From an archaeon (lineage in GTDB: Archaea; Thermoproteota; Nitrososphaeria; Nitrososphaerales; UBA183), in the NCBI GenBank assembly GCA_021828185.1, contig JAKASI010000012.1:1-35110 (forward strand): a DNA stretch of 35,110 nucleotides, given 5' to 3'. Position 1 is the first letter of the stretch, and each line of letters opens with the position of its first letter. A model generated the notes under the pieces. It was not told the DNA's origin. It made no database searches and was given only the letters and a program-made list of their open reading frames with translations. A program made the translations under genes and the position numbers. This document shows, piece after piece, positions 24,136 to 31,928 of this stretch.

Positions 24136-24849
24136 TCACTTTGAGATTTCTTCACTCAGCACCTGGTAGGCTCGGGGCCCGAGCCTTTCCTGCAAGATCA
24201 ATATGACGTCATCATAGCTCAAGAACGCGTCGATGATGCTCACTCCATTCCGGTAAAGCAGTTCCGTGATGAAGGATGCGATTCCAGGCAGTTTCTTGGC
24301 GGAGATGGACAGCTGAATTGTGATCTTGGCCAAGTCCCTAACTACTGTAGTCTCATGGTTCCCCCCCAATACCTCCTCAAGGAGTTGCGCGTCCTCCTCG
24401 TCGGCGATTAGCTTGACGGAGTTGGACAACTGGAAGATGTACGGAATGGCGTTGAATCTTTCTTCCAGCTTCAGGAAGTCTTGTAATATCTGACGATGCT
24501 GAGCAGACTTCGCCTCGACTCTCACTTCGACCATCCGTCCGGCGAGATCCAGCTTGGAGCCCTTCAGGCTGGCAGACATTTCCTCGATCCTCCCTTCGCC
24601 CAATCCATCGGAGAACCTCTTGATTGCGACCACGACGGTTGCCGCTTTGGGTTTCTTCCCGGTCAGTTCCTCTATCTCCGGTGCGATTCTGGACGCGAGC
24701 CGATGATAATTGACTATCTTGAGTCTCAACGACTCAAGAACCACATAGTTCTTCGAAATGGCGATGGAGACGGCTTCACTTACCGGAACCACCTTTCTCT
24801 CTGACGCCGTCGATGCCCTCCCCACAGGCCAGAGGACCCCAGACAACAT
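24136..24849 (-). CDS. ACT-domain-like regulatory protein (237 aa)
   Basis: The C-terminal half (about 160-237) reads as an ACT-like domain: AKITIQLSISAKKLPGIASFI, then NGVSIIDAFLSYDDVILILQ, which resembles the regulatory domains of aspartokinase-type proteins. The N-terminal half has a helical region (about 24-80) with KNYVVLESLRLKIVNYHRLA and SRIAPEIEELTGKKPKAATVVVAI. That part could be a winged-helix-like segment, but I see no clear HTH. There is no kinase domain. An amino-acid-sensing regulator is plausible from the fold. ATG 24849 is used; GTG codons at 24825 and 24792 are alternatives. It diverges from the tandem-RAM gene across a 68-base A/T-rich region. Confidence 0.65.
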   Translation of the reverse strand: MLSGVLWPVGRASTASERKVVPVSEAVSIAISKNYVVLESLRLKIVNYHRLASRIAPEIEELTGKKPKAATVVVAIKRFSDGLGEGRIEEMSASLKGSKLDLAGRMVEVRVEAKSAQHRQILQDFLKLEERFNAIPYIFQLSNSVKLIADEEDAQLLEEVLGGNHETTVVRDLAKITIQLSISAKKLPGIASFITELLYRNGVSIIDAFLSYDDVILILQERLGPRAYQVLSEEISK

Positions 24850-24917
24850 GTAATAAGTATACCATTACGAGTAGATACACCTATATAGTGTCATAAATAT
24901 AGCATTCATGAAATACA
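24850..24917. promoter_or_regulatory. A/T-rich divergent promoter island
   Basis: Within GC-rich DNA this 68-base gap is strongly A/T-rich and holds several TATA-like stretches: TATACTTATT (minus strand, near 24853-24862), the palindrome CTATATAG at 24881-24888, and CATAAATATAG near 24892-24902. CTATATAG lies about 33 bases before ATG 24918 and about 36 bases before ATG 24849, so it could serve both genes. Confidence 0.5.
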
Positions 24918-25427
24918 ATGATAACCACAACCATGAATCCAACAACTGTCATCGCATCTGTTCAGCCGAGGATGCTCAGCCAAGTGACCGAGCAGCTGAA
25001 GCGCACCCAAGGCATCACCTACTTCTCTCCAGTCACCGGCAGGTTCGATCTGGCAATCGAGCTGAAGGCCGCAGACCAGAAGCAGACCTACGATCTGGTC
25101 AACAAGATTCGATCCATCGCAGGGATCACATCCACAAGAACCTACACGCCATTTGAAGGCTTTGTCAACGGCAAGAACGTACAGGCGACCGACGCTCTGG
25201 CGCTTGTCCTGTTGCAGGTCAACGAGAATGCGCAGAAGGTCCTCCAATCTCTGGAACAGCACGCACAAATCCGCAATGCATCCGTCGTACCGGGCGAATT
25301 CGACATCCTAGCGACTGTGTACGGAAAGAACCAAGAAGAGATTCTCTCCTCAGTTACGAAGATCGCCGATGTGCAGGGCGTAGATTCAACCGAGACGCTG
25401 TTAGCCTACAAGCCCATCTGGGCGTAG
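24918..25427 (+). CDS. Tandem RAM (Lrp/AsnC effector-domain) protein without HTH
   Basis: A 169-aa protein made of two repeats of the Lrp/AsnC ligand-binding (RAM) fold. Repeat 1 covers about residues 8-80 (TTVIASVQPRMLSQVTEQL, then GRFDLAIELKA). Repeat 2 covers about 88-163 (ALALVLLQVNENAQKVLQSL, then GEFDILATVYG). The EFDI/RFDL and IAGI/VQGV patterns are those of AsnC effector domains, which bind amino acids and assemble into dimers and octamers. The N-terminal DNA-binding HTH is absent. It may be a stand-alone sensor that joins Lrp proteins or the neighbouring ACT-like protein; that is inferred. ATG 24918 or ATG 24933 could start it. A T-run at 25434-25439 follows the stop. Confidence 0.83.
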   Translation: MITTTMNPTTVIASVQPRMLSQVTEQLKRTQGITYFSPVTGRFDLAIELKAADQKQTYDLVNKIRSIAGITSTRTYTPFEGFVNGKNVQATDALALVLLQVNENAQKVLQSLEQHAQIRNASVVPGEFDILATVYGKNQEEILSSVTKIADVQGVDSTETLLAYKPIWA

Positions 25428-25889
25428 GCGTCCTCTTTTTCTGACCTCAAACGGTTAGTTTCCAGTCAGTCCGTGCAGAGAGGTCGCTCCTGATTAATCG
25501 TCTTTCAAGCTGAAGGATTGAAGGGGTTCGGCTCTGCCCAGGGTCGTTTCGAATCTTCTTGCTCTACGCCAGATTTCTTCCCTAACTCGGCTGCGACCCT
25601 CGACGTGCTCTCCTCTCTTCCTTCCTCTCTCTCGCTTTTTCTTTCTTTTTCTTCTTCCCTTCTCTTCCCAAGAGCTTCTCTATCCAAAGGGCGGATCCCC
25701 ATTCTAATAGAGCTACACCCGACACTCAGCTTCCGTATGCCTGGATTCGACGGCACCTAGCCGGGTGAACGTACGGAACTAACTGGGTTTCGTGGGACGA
25801 AGGCCGCGCTGCTCAAGCGTGTGCTGGTGGGAGGAGTGCCTGCGCTTCCGGATGACTGCCCACTTCTTCCTGCGTGCGAACGTCAAGGT
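25428..25889. other. 462-base intergenic region with polypyrimidine tract
   Basis: This gap lies between the tandem-RAM gene (plus) and the end of the thermosome gene (minus). A T-rich stretch just after the RAM gene (25434-25439) may end transcription. Positions 25608-25669 are 62 bases of C and T with one G at 25634. Open frames on both strands here (25518-25760 plus, 25505-25756 minus) owe their composition to this tract: one is Ser/Leu-rich and the other Glu/Arg/Lys-rich. I do not call either a gene. No tRNA was found. Confidence 0.5.
25608..25669. repeat. 62-base polypyrimidine/polypurine tract
   Basis: All C/T except one G at 25634, with T-rich sub-runs such as CTTTTTCTTTCTTTTTC. As plus-strand RNA it would be U/C-rich, like archaeal factor-dependent termination signals. 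It is not a perfect short tandem repeat. Confidence 0.6.
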
Positions 25890-27545
25890 CTACTCCCCGC
25901 CTCCCATCCCGCCCGGTCCCCCCTGGGGAGACGAAGGACCCTTTCTGCCCCCGGCGATGACGTCGTCTATCCGGAGGATCATGCAGGTGCATTCGGTGGC
26001 CGATTTGATGACCTGTTCCTTGACTGAAGCCGGCTCTATGACGTCCTTGGCGAACATGTCCCTGACGCCCCTTCCCATGACGTCCACCCCGGTCCAAGTC
26101 TTGCCTGCCCCATGGCTTTCTCTGAGCTCCACCTGGATGTCAATCGGGTCGAAGCCGGCGTTCATCGCCAGAGCGAGGGGGATGCTCTCAAGGGCCTCCG
26201 CGAACTTCTCCGCGGCAAGTTGCTCCCTTCCCTGCACCGTGGCCGCCCACTTCGACAGGCGGAAGGCCAGTTCCTCTTCGATCGCGCCGCCGCCTGCCAC
26301 TATGGCGGGGTTCTCCAGGACGTCCTTGACGACCATGACGGCGTCGTGGATGGACCTCTCGGCCTCGTCGACGACCCTCTGGCTCCCTCCTCTGACGAGT
26401 ATCGATACCGACTTCGGGTTCTTACAGTCTACCACGAACACCCACTTGTCGTCCTCGAGCTTTCTTTCTTCGACCAGGCCGGCCTGACCCAGGTCTGCCT
26501 TCGTCAACCCATCTAGACCTGTCACCATCCTGGCGCCTGTGGCCTTCGCCAGCTTGGACATGTCGGACTCCTTCACCCTCCTTACCGACAGAATGCCCTC
26601 CTTCGCCAGATAGTGTTGCGCAACTTCGTCGATCCCTTTCTGGCATATGAGGACGTTGGCTCCAGACTGGGAGATCTTGTCGACCATGCCCTTCAGCATC
26701 CGCGTCTCCTCGTCGAGGAACTGCTGGATCTGTTCGGGCCTGCCTATGTTGATCTTGGCGTCGAATTCGGTCTTCTTTATCTCGAGAGCCGAGTTGACCA
26801 GCGCTATCCTCGCCTGCTCAACCCGCTTCGGCATCCCAGAGTGTACGACTTCCTTGTCCAGGATTATCCCACGAGTGAAGCTGGTGTCCTTCAGGGAGCC
26901 GCCGGGCTTCTTCTCGACCTTCAGGTCATCGACATCCACCCTGTAGGTCCCCTCCGCCGTCTTCTCCGCGACCTGGAGGAGGGCTTCGACAACCATGGCG
27001 CTGAGAGCGGCGCTGTCGTTAGAAATCAGCTTCGATGCCATGCTCGTCCGCGCGATCTTTCTCAGAGTGGCCGTGTCCTCGGGGTCCACGCCGACGGAAA
27101 CCTCTTCCAGAATCCTCTGGGCCTTCTTCGCGGCGGAACTGTAACCGTTTACGATGACCATGGGGTGGACTCCTTTCTCTATCAACTCCCCGGCACCCTC
27201 CAGGAGGGCGCCCGTCAGAACCACCGAGGAGGTGGTCCCGTCTCCCACTTCTTTGTCCACCGTCTTTGCTACTTCGATTATCATCTTCCCGACCGGGTGC
27301 TGCACGTCCATCTCCTTCAGCATGGTCGCCCCGTCGTTGGTGATGGTGGCGTCTCCCAGGGAGTCGACCAGCATCTTGTCCATTCCTCTGGGACCCAAAG
27401 ACGTCTTCACCAGCTCGGAGATCAGCTTCGCCGCCGAGATGTTGTTGTTCTGTGCTCTCCTTCCCCGACTCTGCGTACTGCCTTCACGAAGGATCAGGAC
27501 CTGCTGTCCTCCCGACGTGGTCACGAACGAAGCCTCTGACATCAT
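25890..27545 (-). CDS. thsA: Thermosome subunit (group II chaperonin)
   Basis: An ATP-driven protein-folding chaperonin subunit of 551 aa, the normal length. The N-terminal equatorial domain shows NISAAKLISELVKTSLGPRGMDKML and ITNDGATMLKEM, followed by the ATPase motif VGDGTTSSVVLTGALLEGA. The apical domain region includes DISFTRG-like KDTSFTRGIIL and the helical protrusion. The C-terminal equatorial part has VAGGGAIEEELAFRL and ends with a Gly/Met-rich tail (PGGMGGGE) that points into the cavity. ATG 27545 and ATG 27542 are adjacent possible starts. A purine-rich AGGTGATC lies just upstream. Only one subunit gene is in the window, so whether the ring is homo- or hetero-oligomeric is not shown. 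Confidence 0.97.
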   Translation of the reverse strand: MMSEASFVTTSGGQQVLILREGSTQSRGRRAQNNNISAAKLISELVKTSLGPRGMDKMLVDSLGDATITNDGATMLKEMDVQHPVGKMIIEVAKTVDKEVGDGTTSSVVLTGALLEGAGELIEKGVHPMVIVNGYSSAAKKAQRILEEVSVGVDPEDTATLRKIARTSMASKLISNDSAALSAMVVEALLQVAEKTAEGTYRVDVDDLKVEKKPGGSLKDTSFTRGIILDKEVVHSGMPKRVEQARIALVNSALEIKKTEFDAKINIGRPEQIQQFLDEETRMLKGMVDKISQSGANVLICQKGIDEVAQHYLAKEGILSVRRVKESDMSKLAKATGARMVTGLDGLTKADLGQAGLVEERKLEDDKWVFVVDCKNPKSVSILVRGGSQRVVDEAERSIHDAVMVVKDVLENPAIVAGGGAIEEELAFRLSKWAATVQGREQLAAEKFAEALESIPLALAMNAGFDPIDIQVELRESHGAGKTWTGVDVMGRGVRDMFAKDVIEPASVKEQVIKSATECTCMILRIDDVIAGGRKGPSSPQGGPGGMGGGE

Positions 27546-27841
27546 CGATCACCTGTTATACCCAAAAACAACCTGGCAGGGACGACTCTAGCGGGATAAC
27601 CTGCTCTTTATCCGCCGGAGGTAGTCCCTAAACCGACTGCCCGACTTGGGTGTTTCTGGCGCCTTCTGCTGAGTTGTTTCCATCTTACTTCACTGGTGAT
27701 ATCTGCCTCCGGTCACATATAGAGACGAGGTATTTTTTGTGTCCGGATGCAATTCGAAAAGAACATCCGGACCGGTCGCTCCTACCGTGGGCCGCTGGCA
27801 AGCTAATAAAACGGCAGACTCGAAGCGGCGCCGAGTGGAGC
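27546..27841. other. 296-base divergent intergenic region
   Basis: This region separates the thermosome gene (minus) from the RHH-like gene (plus). On the minus strand GGTATAAC (27555-27562) lies too close to ATG 27545 to be its TATA box. GGATAAAGAGC near 27605-27616 is a better placed candidate and would give a leader of about 40 bases. CTAATAAAA at 27803-27811 serves the plus gene. A run of six T (27733-27738) is of unknown use. The open frame from 27650 that runs into the plus gene lies upstream of that gene's promoter and is probably not translated. Confidence 0.4.
27803..27811 (+). promoter_or_regulatory. TATA-like box for the RHH-like gene
   Basis: CTAATAAAA is centred about 35 bases before TTG 27842. 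It lies inside the longer open frame that starts at 27650 and so argues for the downstream start. Confidence 0.45.
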
Positions 27842-28360
27842 TTGAAGCCAAAGACAGCGACTGCTTCCTTCAGGTTGGACGAATCCGCCCTGAATGCCAT
27901 CCAGGAAGACGCGAAGAAGCAAAACGTCAGCGTCAACACCATGCTCAACCAACTCGTCCTCACCTATGCGAACTACGACCGGCCGATGAAGAGGTTCCAC
28001 ATGCTGAAACTCCCGGCGTCCAGCTTCATGCACATCCTGCAGGCGGCGACAGACGAAGCGATAATCGAAGCCGGCAACTCCGCGGGCAAGGACGTCCCGA
28101 AGACCTACATCAGAGCCAAGTGGGGGGAGCTTACCGTGCAGAACGCCTTGGAATATCTCAAGGCAACCGCCGACTACACCAACCTCTTCGAGTACAGCGA
28201 GGTCGTACGCGGGGGAAGGACCAACGTCACCCTCTCACACGACTTCGGTGCGAAGGGGAGCCTGTTTCTTCAGCGCTACGTCCAGGCGATCTTCGAGCCG
28301 CTGGGAAAGCCGCCGAGGTTTCTTCCGGACGAGAACGCGGTCTCGTTCGAACTGCAGTGA
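27842..28360 (+). CDS. Ribbon-helix-helix-like protein with unknown C-terminal domain (172 aa)
   Basis: From TTG 27842 the protein begins KPKTATASFRLDESALNAI and continues with EDAKKQNVSVNTMLNQLV. This is a basic strand followed by two helices, the pattern of MetJ/Arc ribbon-helix-helix DNA-binding domains (residues 3-40). The rest (about 50-172) is a folded domain I cannot name, with RFHMLKLPASSFMHILQAA, YIRAKWGELTVQNALEYL and LSHDFGAKGSLFLQRYVQAIF as its main blocks. The C-terminal domain might sense a ligand or mediate oligomerisation. GGAG precedes the TTG closely. The protein is cytosolic and probably a transcription factor, but that rests on the N-terminal pattern only. The next gene starts 105 bases downstream on the same strand. 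Confidence 0.68.
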   Translation: MKPKTATASFRLDESALNAIQEDAKKQNVSVNTMLNQLVLTYANYDRPMKRFHMLKLPASSFMHILQAATDEAIIEAGNSAGKDVPKTYIRAKWGELTVQNALEYLKATADYTNLFEYSEVVRGGRTNVTLSHDFGAKGSLFLQRYVQAIFEPLGKPPRFLPDENAVSFELQ

Positions 28361-28465
28361 AGCAGCCGTCCTCCAACTCCCGTCAACGGCCTGTCTTACT
28401 TTGCGATTGATTGCAGAAAATACGTCAGCTTCAATAGCGTCCGCGCTCTAAAACTGACTCGACCG

Positions 28466-28723
28466 ATGAACAACAGAAGAAGCCAGGAGGCGACCGCCGT
28501 CATCAAGATCTGGGGGATGAGCGACCCGGGAAGGGCCCAGCATCTCAGACGGGTTGCTGGCAAGCTCGACGGGGTTCTCCGGGTCGACTTCAACTACATC
28601 CTGGATTCGGTGACGGTGAAGTACGATGCGGACAAGTTGACGTCGACCCAGGTCAAGAAGAAGCTAGGACTGGGCAATCCCAGAGCCCGATCTACTCCGG
28701 AGAATACTCGAGGCCAAGTCTAA
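28466..28723 (+). CDS. HMA-like small protein lacking the metal-binding cysteines (85 aa)
   Basis: The chain has the strand-helix-strand-strand-helix-strand layout of heavy-metal-associated domains. It begins VIKIWGMSDPGRAQHLRRVAG, then KLDGVLRVDFNYILDSVTVKYDADKLTSTQVKKKL. In true HMA domains the GM is followed by CxxC; here that place reads GMSDPGR, so no cysteine remains. Copper or mercury binding by the usual site is therefore ruled out, and a protein-interaction role is more likely. The last 15 residues are a basic, unstructured tail. Its stop codon lies 2 bases before the ATG of a 44-aa zinc-finger-like gene, so the two form an operon. Confidence 0.7.
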   Translation: MNNRRSQEATAVIKIWGMSDPGRAQHLRRVAGKLDGVLRVDFNYILDSVTVKYDADKLTSTQVKKKLGLGNPRARSTPENTRGQV

Positions 28724-28725
28724 GA

Positions 28726-28860
28726 ATGTCGCAGTCAGCCTCTCATTATTGCAATAGATGCGGCCGGGAAATCGTCTGGATGAGGAGCGGAAGGCTGTGG
28801 GTCCCCTACAACCCCGTCGGTACTCACCACAGATGCACGGGTCAGTACTTGGGCCGCTAA
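28726..28860 (+). CDS. 44-aa zinc-finger-like microprotein
   Basis: A short gene starting at ATG 28726, two bases after the stop of the HMA-like gene, and ending at TAA 28858-28860. The product has C9-x2-C12 (HYCNRCGREIVW) and, after a loop reading VPYNPVGTHHRC, H34, H35 and C37. This gives a C-x2-C...H/H-x-C arrangement that could hold one zinc ion as a small ribbon. The GRE segment after the first Cys pair is typical of zinc knuckles. Tight spacing indicates cotranslation with the upstream gene. The partner is unknown; it could bind RNA, DNA or protein. Confidence 0.65.
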   Translation: MSQSASHYCNRCGREIVWMRSGRLWVPYNPVGTHHRCTGQYLGR

Positions 28861-28993
28861 AGGTCGAACGACCAGAGTGATGGAAGGTACCTTCAGGAAG
28901 AGATGGGTAAGGTGCCGCGAGGCGGTTCACGGACGCATTATGGGGCCTCATACGTTTGTCTCTCGCTGTGTTCCCGCGGTTTCAGTGATACAA

Positions 28994-29001
28994 TTTAATA
29001 T
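28994..29001 (+). promoter_or_regulatory. TATA-like box for the amine-catabolic gene cluster
   Basis: TTTAATAT in the context CAATTTAATATCG is centred about 38 bases before TTG 29036, or 41 before TTG 29039. It would give a short leader of about 12-15 bases. It is the only strong A/T box before the aminotransferase-dehydrogenase gene pair. Confidence 0.5.
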
Positions 29002-29035
29002 CGCTTGAGAGTCGATAGCTAGGAACAGCTGCAAG

Positions 29036-30376
29036 TTGTTGACCAAAGAGGAGAGCGCGGCCGACCTGACCAGGAAGTACACGTTCGGGACTTGGAGGTA
29101 CCAGAGAGGCTGGAATCCCCTCCACGTCGTCGACGCGGAAGGCTGCTACTTCTTTGACTCTGTCGGGAAGAAATATCTTGACTTCTCCTCCCAGCTAATG
29201 TGCTGCAACCTGGGCCACAAGAACAAGGCGGTCATAGAGGCCATCTGCGACCAGGCCCGAACCCTCCCGTACATCGCCCCATCGTTCACCTGCGACGTGC
29301 GGGCGGAGCTCAGCAAGCTTCTGCTCCAAGTCCTACCGAAAGGCCTTGAGAAATTCTTCTACTCGACCTCTGGCACCGAAGCCAACGAGGCGGCTATCAA
29401 GATAGCCAGGCTGTTCACAGGAAAATACAAGATAATCTCGAGATATCGTTCCTATCACGGCTCCACAGGCGCCTCCATCGCTGCCACGGGAGATATGAGG
29501 CGGTTCGCAGTTGAACCCGCAGGGAAGGTCGACGGCGTGATATTCGCCCCCGACGTCGACACCTACAGATCCCCATTCGGGGTGGAGTTCGGCGACCGCG
29601 CCATCGCTTCGGCAAACTACATCGATTATATGATCAGGAACGAAGGGAACGTCGCCGCCGTGCTCATCGAGCCTGTGGTGGGCACCAACGGGGTCTTGGT
29701 CCCTCCCAAGGAATACCTCCCCATGCTCAGAGAGGTGACCGACAAGAACGGAGTCCTGCTCATCGTCGACGAGGTCATGTCCGGGTGGGGGAGGACGGGG
29801 GAATGGTTCGCGGTCGACCACTGGAAGGTGACCCCGGACATACTAACGACAGCGAAGGGTATAACGGGAGCATATGCGCCTCTGGGGCTGACGGCCACTA
29901 CCCGCGAGATAGCCGACTACTTCGAGGACCACTATTTCGCCCACGGTCACACCTACGAAGCCCACCCGCTCACCCTGGCTCCGGCCGTCGCAGCGATAAA
30001 GGAGTACCAGAGGCTCGACCTCATCAGAGGAGCGAGGAAGAACGGCGAGTACCTCGGAAAGCGGCTTGCAGAGCTGAAGGCAAAGCACCCATCGGTCGGG
30101 GATGTCCGAGGGCTGGGCCTGTTCTGGGCCGTGGAGCTGGTCAAGGATAGGAAGACGAAGGAGCCGTTCTTCACAGCCGACGACAAGCTCGCTGGCCGCC
30201 CGTCCCTACTGGGCAAGATCGGTGCAGAGATGATGGGGAAGGGGGTCTACCTCCTCGACTGGCTGAGCCACTTCGTCATAGCCCCCCCGCTGATTATAAC
30301 CCAGGAAGAGATCGACGCCGGGGTGGACGCCTTGGACGGCTCCCTGAGCATCGCAGACAAGGAGACCAGGAAGTGA
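29036..30376 (+). CDS. Class III aminotransferase (omega-amino acid / beta-alanine type)
   Basis: Moves the amino group from an omega- or beta-amino acid to pyruvate or 2-oxoglutarate, giving a semialdehyde. The 446-aa chain has the class III elements: STSGTEANEAAIKIAR at 110-125 for phosphate binding, RYRSYHGSTGAS at 137-147, LLIVDEVMSGWGRTGEWFA with Asp245, and the PLP lysine in TTAKGITGAYAPLG (K274). TTG 29036 or TTG 29039 starts it. The next gene begins inside its stop codon (GTGA overlap), so the two are translated together. The neighbour is a CoA-acylating semialdehyde dehydrogenase, and the cluster also has beta-ureidopropionase and dihydropyrimidinase-type genes. The best reading is therefore beta-alanine or 3-aminoisobutyrate transaminase. 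Taurine- or 4-aminobutyrate-type substrates remain possible. Confidence 0.88.
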   Translation: MLTKEESAADLTRKYTFGTWRYQRGWNPLHVVDAEGCYFFDSVGKKYLDFSSQLMCCNLGHKNKAVIEAICDQARTLPYIAPSFTCDVRAELSKLLLQVLPKGLEKFFYSTSGTEANEAAIKIARLFTGKYKIISRYRSYHGSTGASIAATGDMRRFAVEPAGKVDGVIFAPDVDTYRSPFGVEFGDRAIASANYIDYMIRNEGNVAAVLIEPVVGTNGVLVPPKEYLPMLREVTDKNGVLLIVDEVMSGWGRTGEWFAVDHWKVTPDILTTAKGITGAYAPLGLTATTREIADYFEDHYFAHGHTYEAHPLTLAPAVAAIKEYQRLDLIRGARKNGEYLGKRLAELKAKHPSVGDVRGLGLFWAVELVKDRKTKEPFFTADDKLAGRPSLLGKIGAEMMGKGVYLLDWLSHFVIAPPLIITQEEIDAGVDALDGSLSIADKETRK

Positions 30377-31857
30377 CCCAGGCGGCCAAGGCGGCCCCGA
30401 ACTACGGAAGGCTCGAGATGCTCATCGATGGGAGCTGGAGGGGCTCCACGTCAGATCAGGTCCAGAGCACCTACGACCCGGGAAGGGGGGTCCCGATAGG
30501 AGAAGTCCCCTTCGCCAAGGGGGAGGAGGTTGAAACCGCCATCGCTTCGTCACAGGCCGCGTTCGAAAAGTGGAGCAGGGTTTCGATTTTCGAGAGGGTG
30601 AAGTATCTTTTCAAGATGAAGGCAGCGATAGAAAACCACTTCGAGGAGCTCTCCGCTACCCTCACCCAGAACCACGGGAAGACGATTCAGGAAAGCAGGG
30701 GGGAGGTGCAGAGGATGATCGAGAACGTGGAGGCGGCCATCTCCACAGCGTACACCCTCTCCAAGGGGGAAGCCCTTGGCCAGATTGCCGAGGGCATCGA
30801 CGAGCAGACGGTGAAGGAGCCTCTGGGGGTCTTCGCGGTGATAACCCCTTTCAACTTCCCTCTCATGGTCCCGTTCTGGTTCGTCCCGTTCGCCATCGTC
30901 CTTGGGGACACGGTGGTCCTCAAGCCCAGCGAGACTGACCCGCTCCCGACGACCCAGGCCATCAAATTCATCCAAGAAGAGACGGGCCTCCCCCCCGGGG
31001 TCGTCAACCTGGTCCAGGGGAGCAGAGACGTCGTCGAGACACTGGTCTCAAGCAGGGACGTCCGGGGGGTGACCTTCGTCGGCTCGACCCCGGTGGCGAA
31101 GCGCGTCTACGAGCTCGCAGGGAAGCACGGCAAGAGGGCCCTGGCCAACGGCGGGGCGAAGAACTGCATCGTCGTCATGCCCGACGCCAAAATTGACGGC
31201 TACGTTTCGGCCATGGTCTCATCCTTCTTCGGGAACGCTGGGCAGAGGTGCCTCGCTGGGTCGGTCCTCGTCCCAGTGGGAACGGAGACGCACGGCAGGC
31301 TCATCGGAAAGTTCGCGAAGGCGGCGGGGGAGTTCAGGGTGGGGTATGGGCTCGACGAGTCGACGGAGATGGGCCCAGTAATCACGAAGGCCTCGAAAGA
31401 GAGAATCATGGGTTCGGTGGAGAAAGGCGTGGCCGAGGGGGCGAAGCTCGTTGCAGACGGGAGGGGGAAGAGCGTCCCAGGATACGCCAACGGCTACTAC
31501 CTGGGGCCAACGATACTCGACGGGGTCAGCCCGGGCATGAAGCTCGCCAGGGAGGAAATCTTCGGGCCGGTGGCGAGCGTGATGCAGACCGACGACCTGG
31601 ACGAGGCGATAGAGACCATAAACAGGAGCACAGACTATGGGAACATGGCCTGCATCTTCACGACAGACGGGGGCGCTGCGAGGAAGTTCGCCCGGGAGGC
31701 GAACGCCGGGAACATCGGGATAAACCTCGGCGTCGCCCAGCCCGCCGCCTACTTCCCCTTCGGAGGGCGCAGGGAGTCGTTCTTCGGGGTCCTGCACGCC
31801 CAGATCGACACCGTCGACTTCTTTACGGACAAGAAGGTCATAGTCTCCCGCTGGTGA
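30373..31857 (+). CDS. mmsA: CoA-acylating (methyl)malonate-semialdehyde dehydrogenase
   Basis: Oxidises malonate or methylmalonate semialdehyde with NAD and CoA to acetyl- or propionyl-CoA plus CO2. The 494-aa ALDH has the NAD-binding region with TPFNFP (N161), VVLKPSE and FVGSTPVAKRVYE, and the nucleophilic cysteine in FFGNAGQRCLAGS (C293). In ordinary ALDHs a glutamate base lies in the ELGGK motif; here the segment is ANGGAKNC, as in the CoA-dependent MmsA family, which lacks that base. The last position of the usual GGAKNH is Cys instead of His. It starts at GTG 30373, overlapping the aminotransferase stop by 4 bases. With that gene it would turn beta-amino acids into acyl-CoA. Confidence 0.93.
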   Translation: MTQAAKAAPNYGRLEMLIDGSWRGSTSDQVQSTYDPGRGVPIGEVPFAKGEEVETAIASSQAAFEKWSRVSIFERVKYLFKMKAAIENHFEELSATLTQNHGKTIQESRGEVQRMIENVEAAISTAYTLSKGEALGQIAEGIDEQTVKEPLGVFAVITPFNFPLMVPFWFVPFAIVLGDTVVLKPSETDPLPTTQAIKFIQEETGLPPGVVNLVQGSRDVVETLVSSRDVRGVTFVGSTPVAKRVYELAGKHGKRALANGGAKNCIVVMPDAKIDGYVSAMVSSFFGNAGQRCLAGSVLVPVGTETHGRLIGKFAKAAGEFRVGYGLDESTEMGPVITKASKERIMGSVEKGVAEGAKLVADGRGKSVPGYANGYYLGPTILDGVSPGMKLAREEIFGPVASVMQTDDLDEAIETINRSTDYGNMACIFTTDGGAARKFAREANAGNIGINLGVAQPAAYFPFGGRRESFFGVLHAQIDTVDFFTDKKVIVSRW

Positions 31858-31897
31858 GCCGGGCCCGCCGTTCTCACGCCCGCCGAGCCTAGAGACG

Positions 31898-31905
31898 TTT
31901 TTATC
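31898..31905 (+). promoter_or_regulatory. TATA-like box for the beta-ureidopropionase gene
   Basis: TTTTTATC is centred 27 bases before GTG 31929, the leaderless spacing. It decides for GTG 31929 over the upstream TTG 31917. It also shows that the amidohydrolase genes may form a transcript separate from the aminotransferase-dehydrogenase pair. Confidence 0.55.
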
Positions 31906-31928
31906 ACATCGGCCCCTTGCTGCGCCCT

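Noticed and set aside
25505..25760. Overlapping open frames on both strands (83 and 80 codons)
   Set aside because: Their composition is dictated by the polypyrimidine tract, third-position G/C is lower than in neighbours, and neither has a motif.
26613..27539. 308-codon plus-strand frame opposite the thermosome gene
   Set aside because: Antisense shadow. The thermosome frame is unambiguous.
27650..27841. Upstream extension of the RHH-like protein
   Set aside because: It lies before the CTAATAAAA box and has no regular domain. TTG 27842 matches the start of the folded region.
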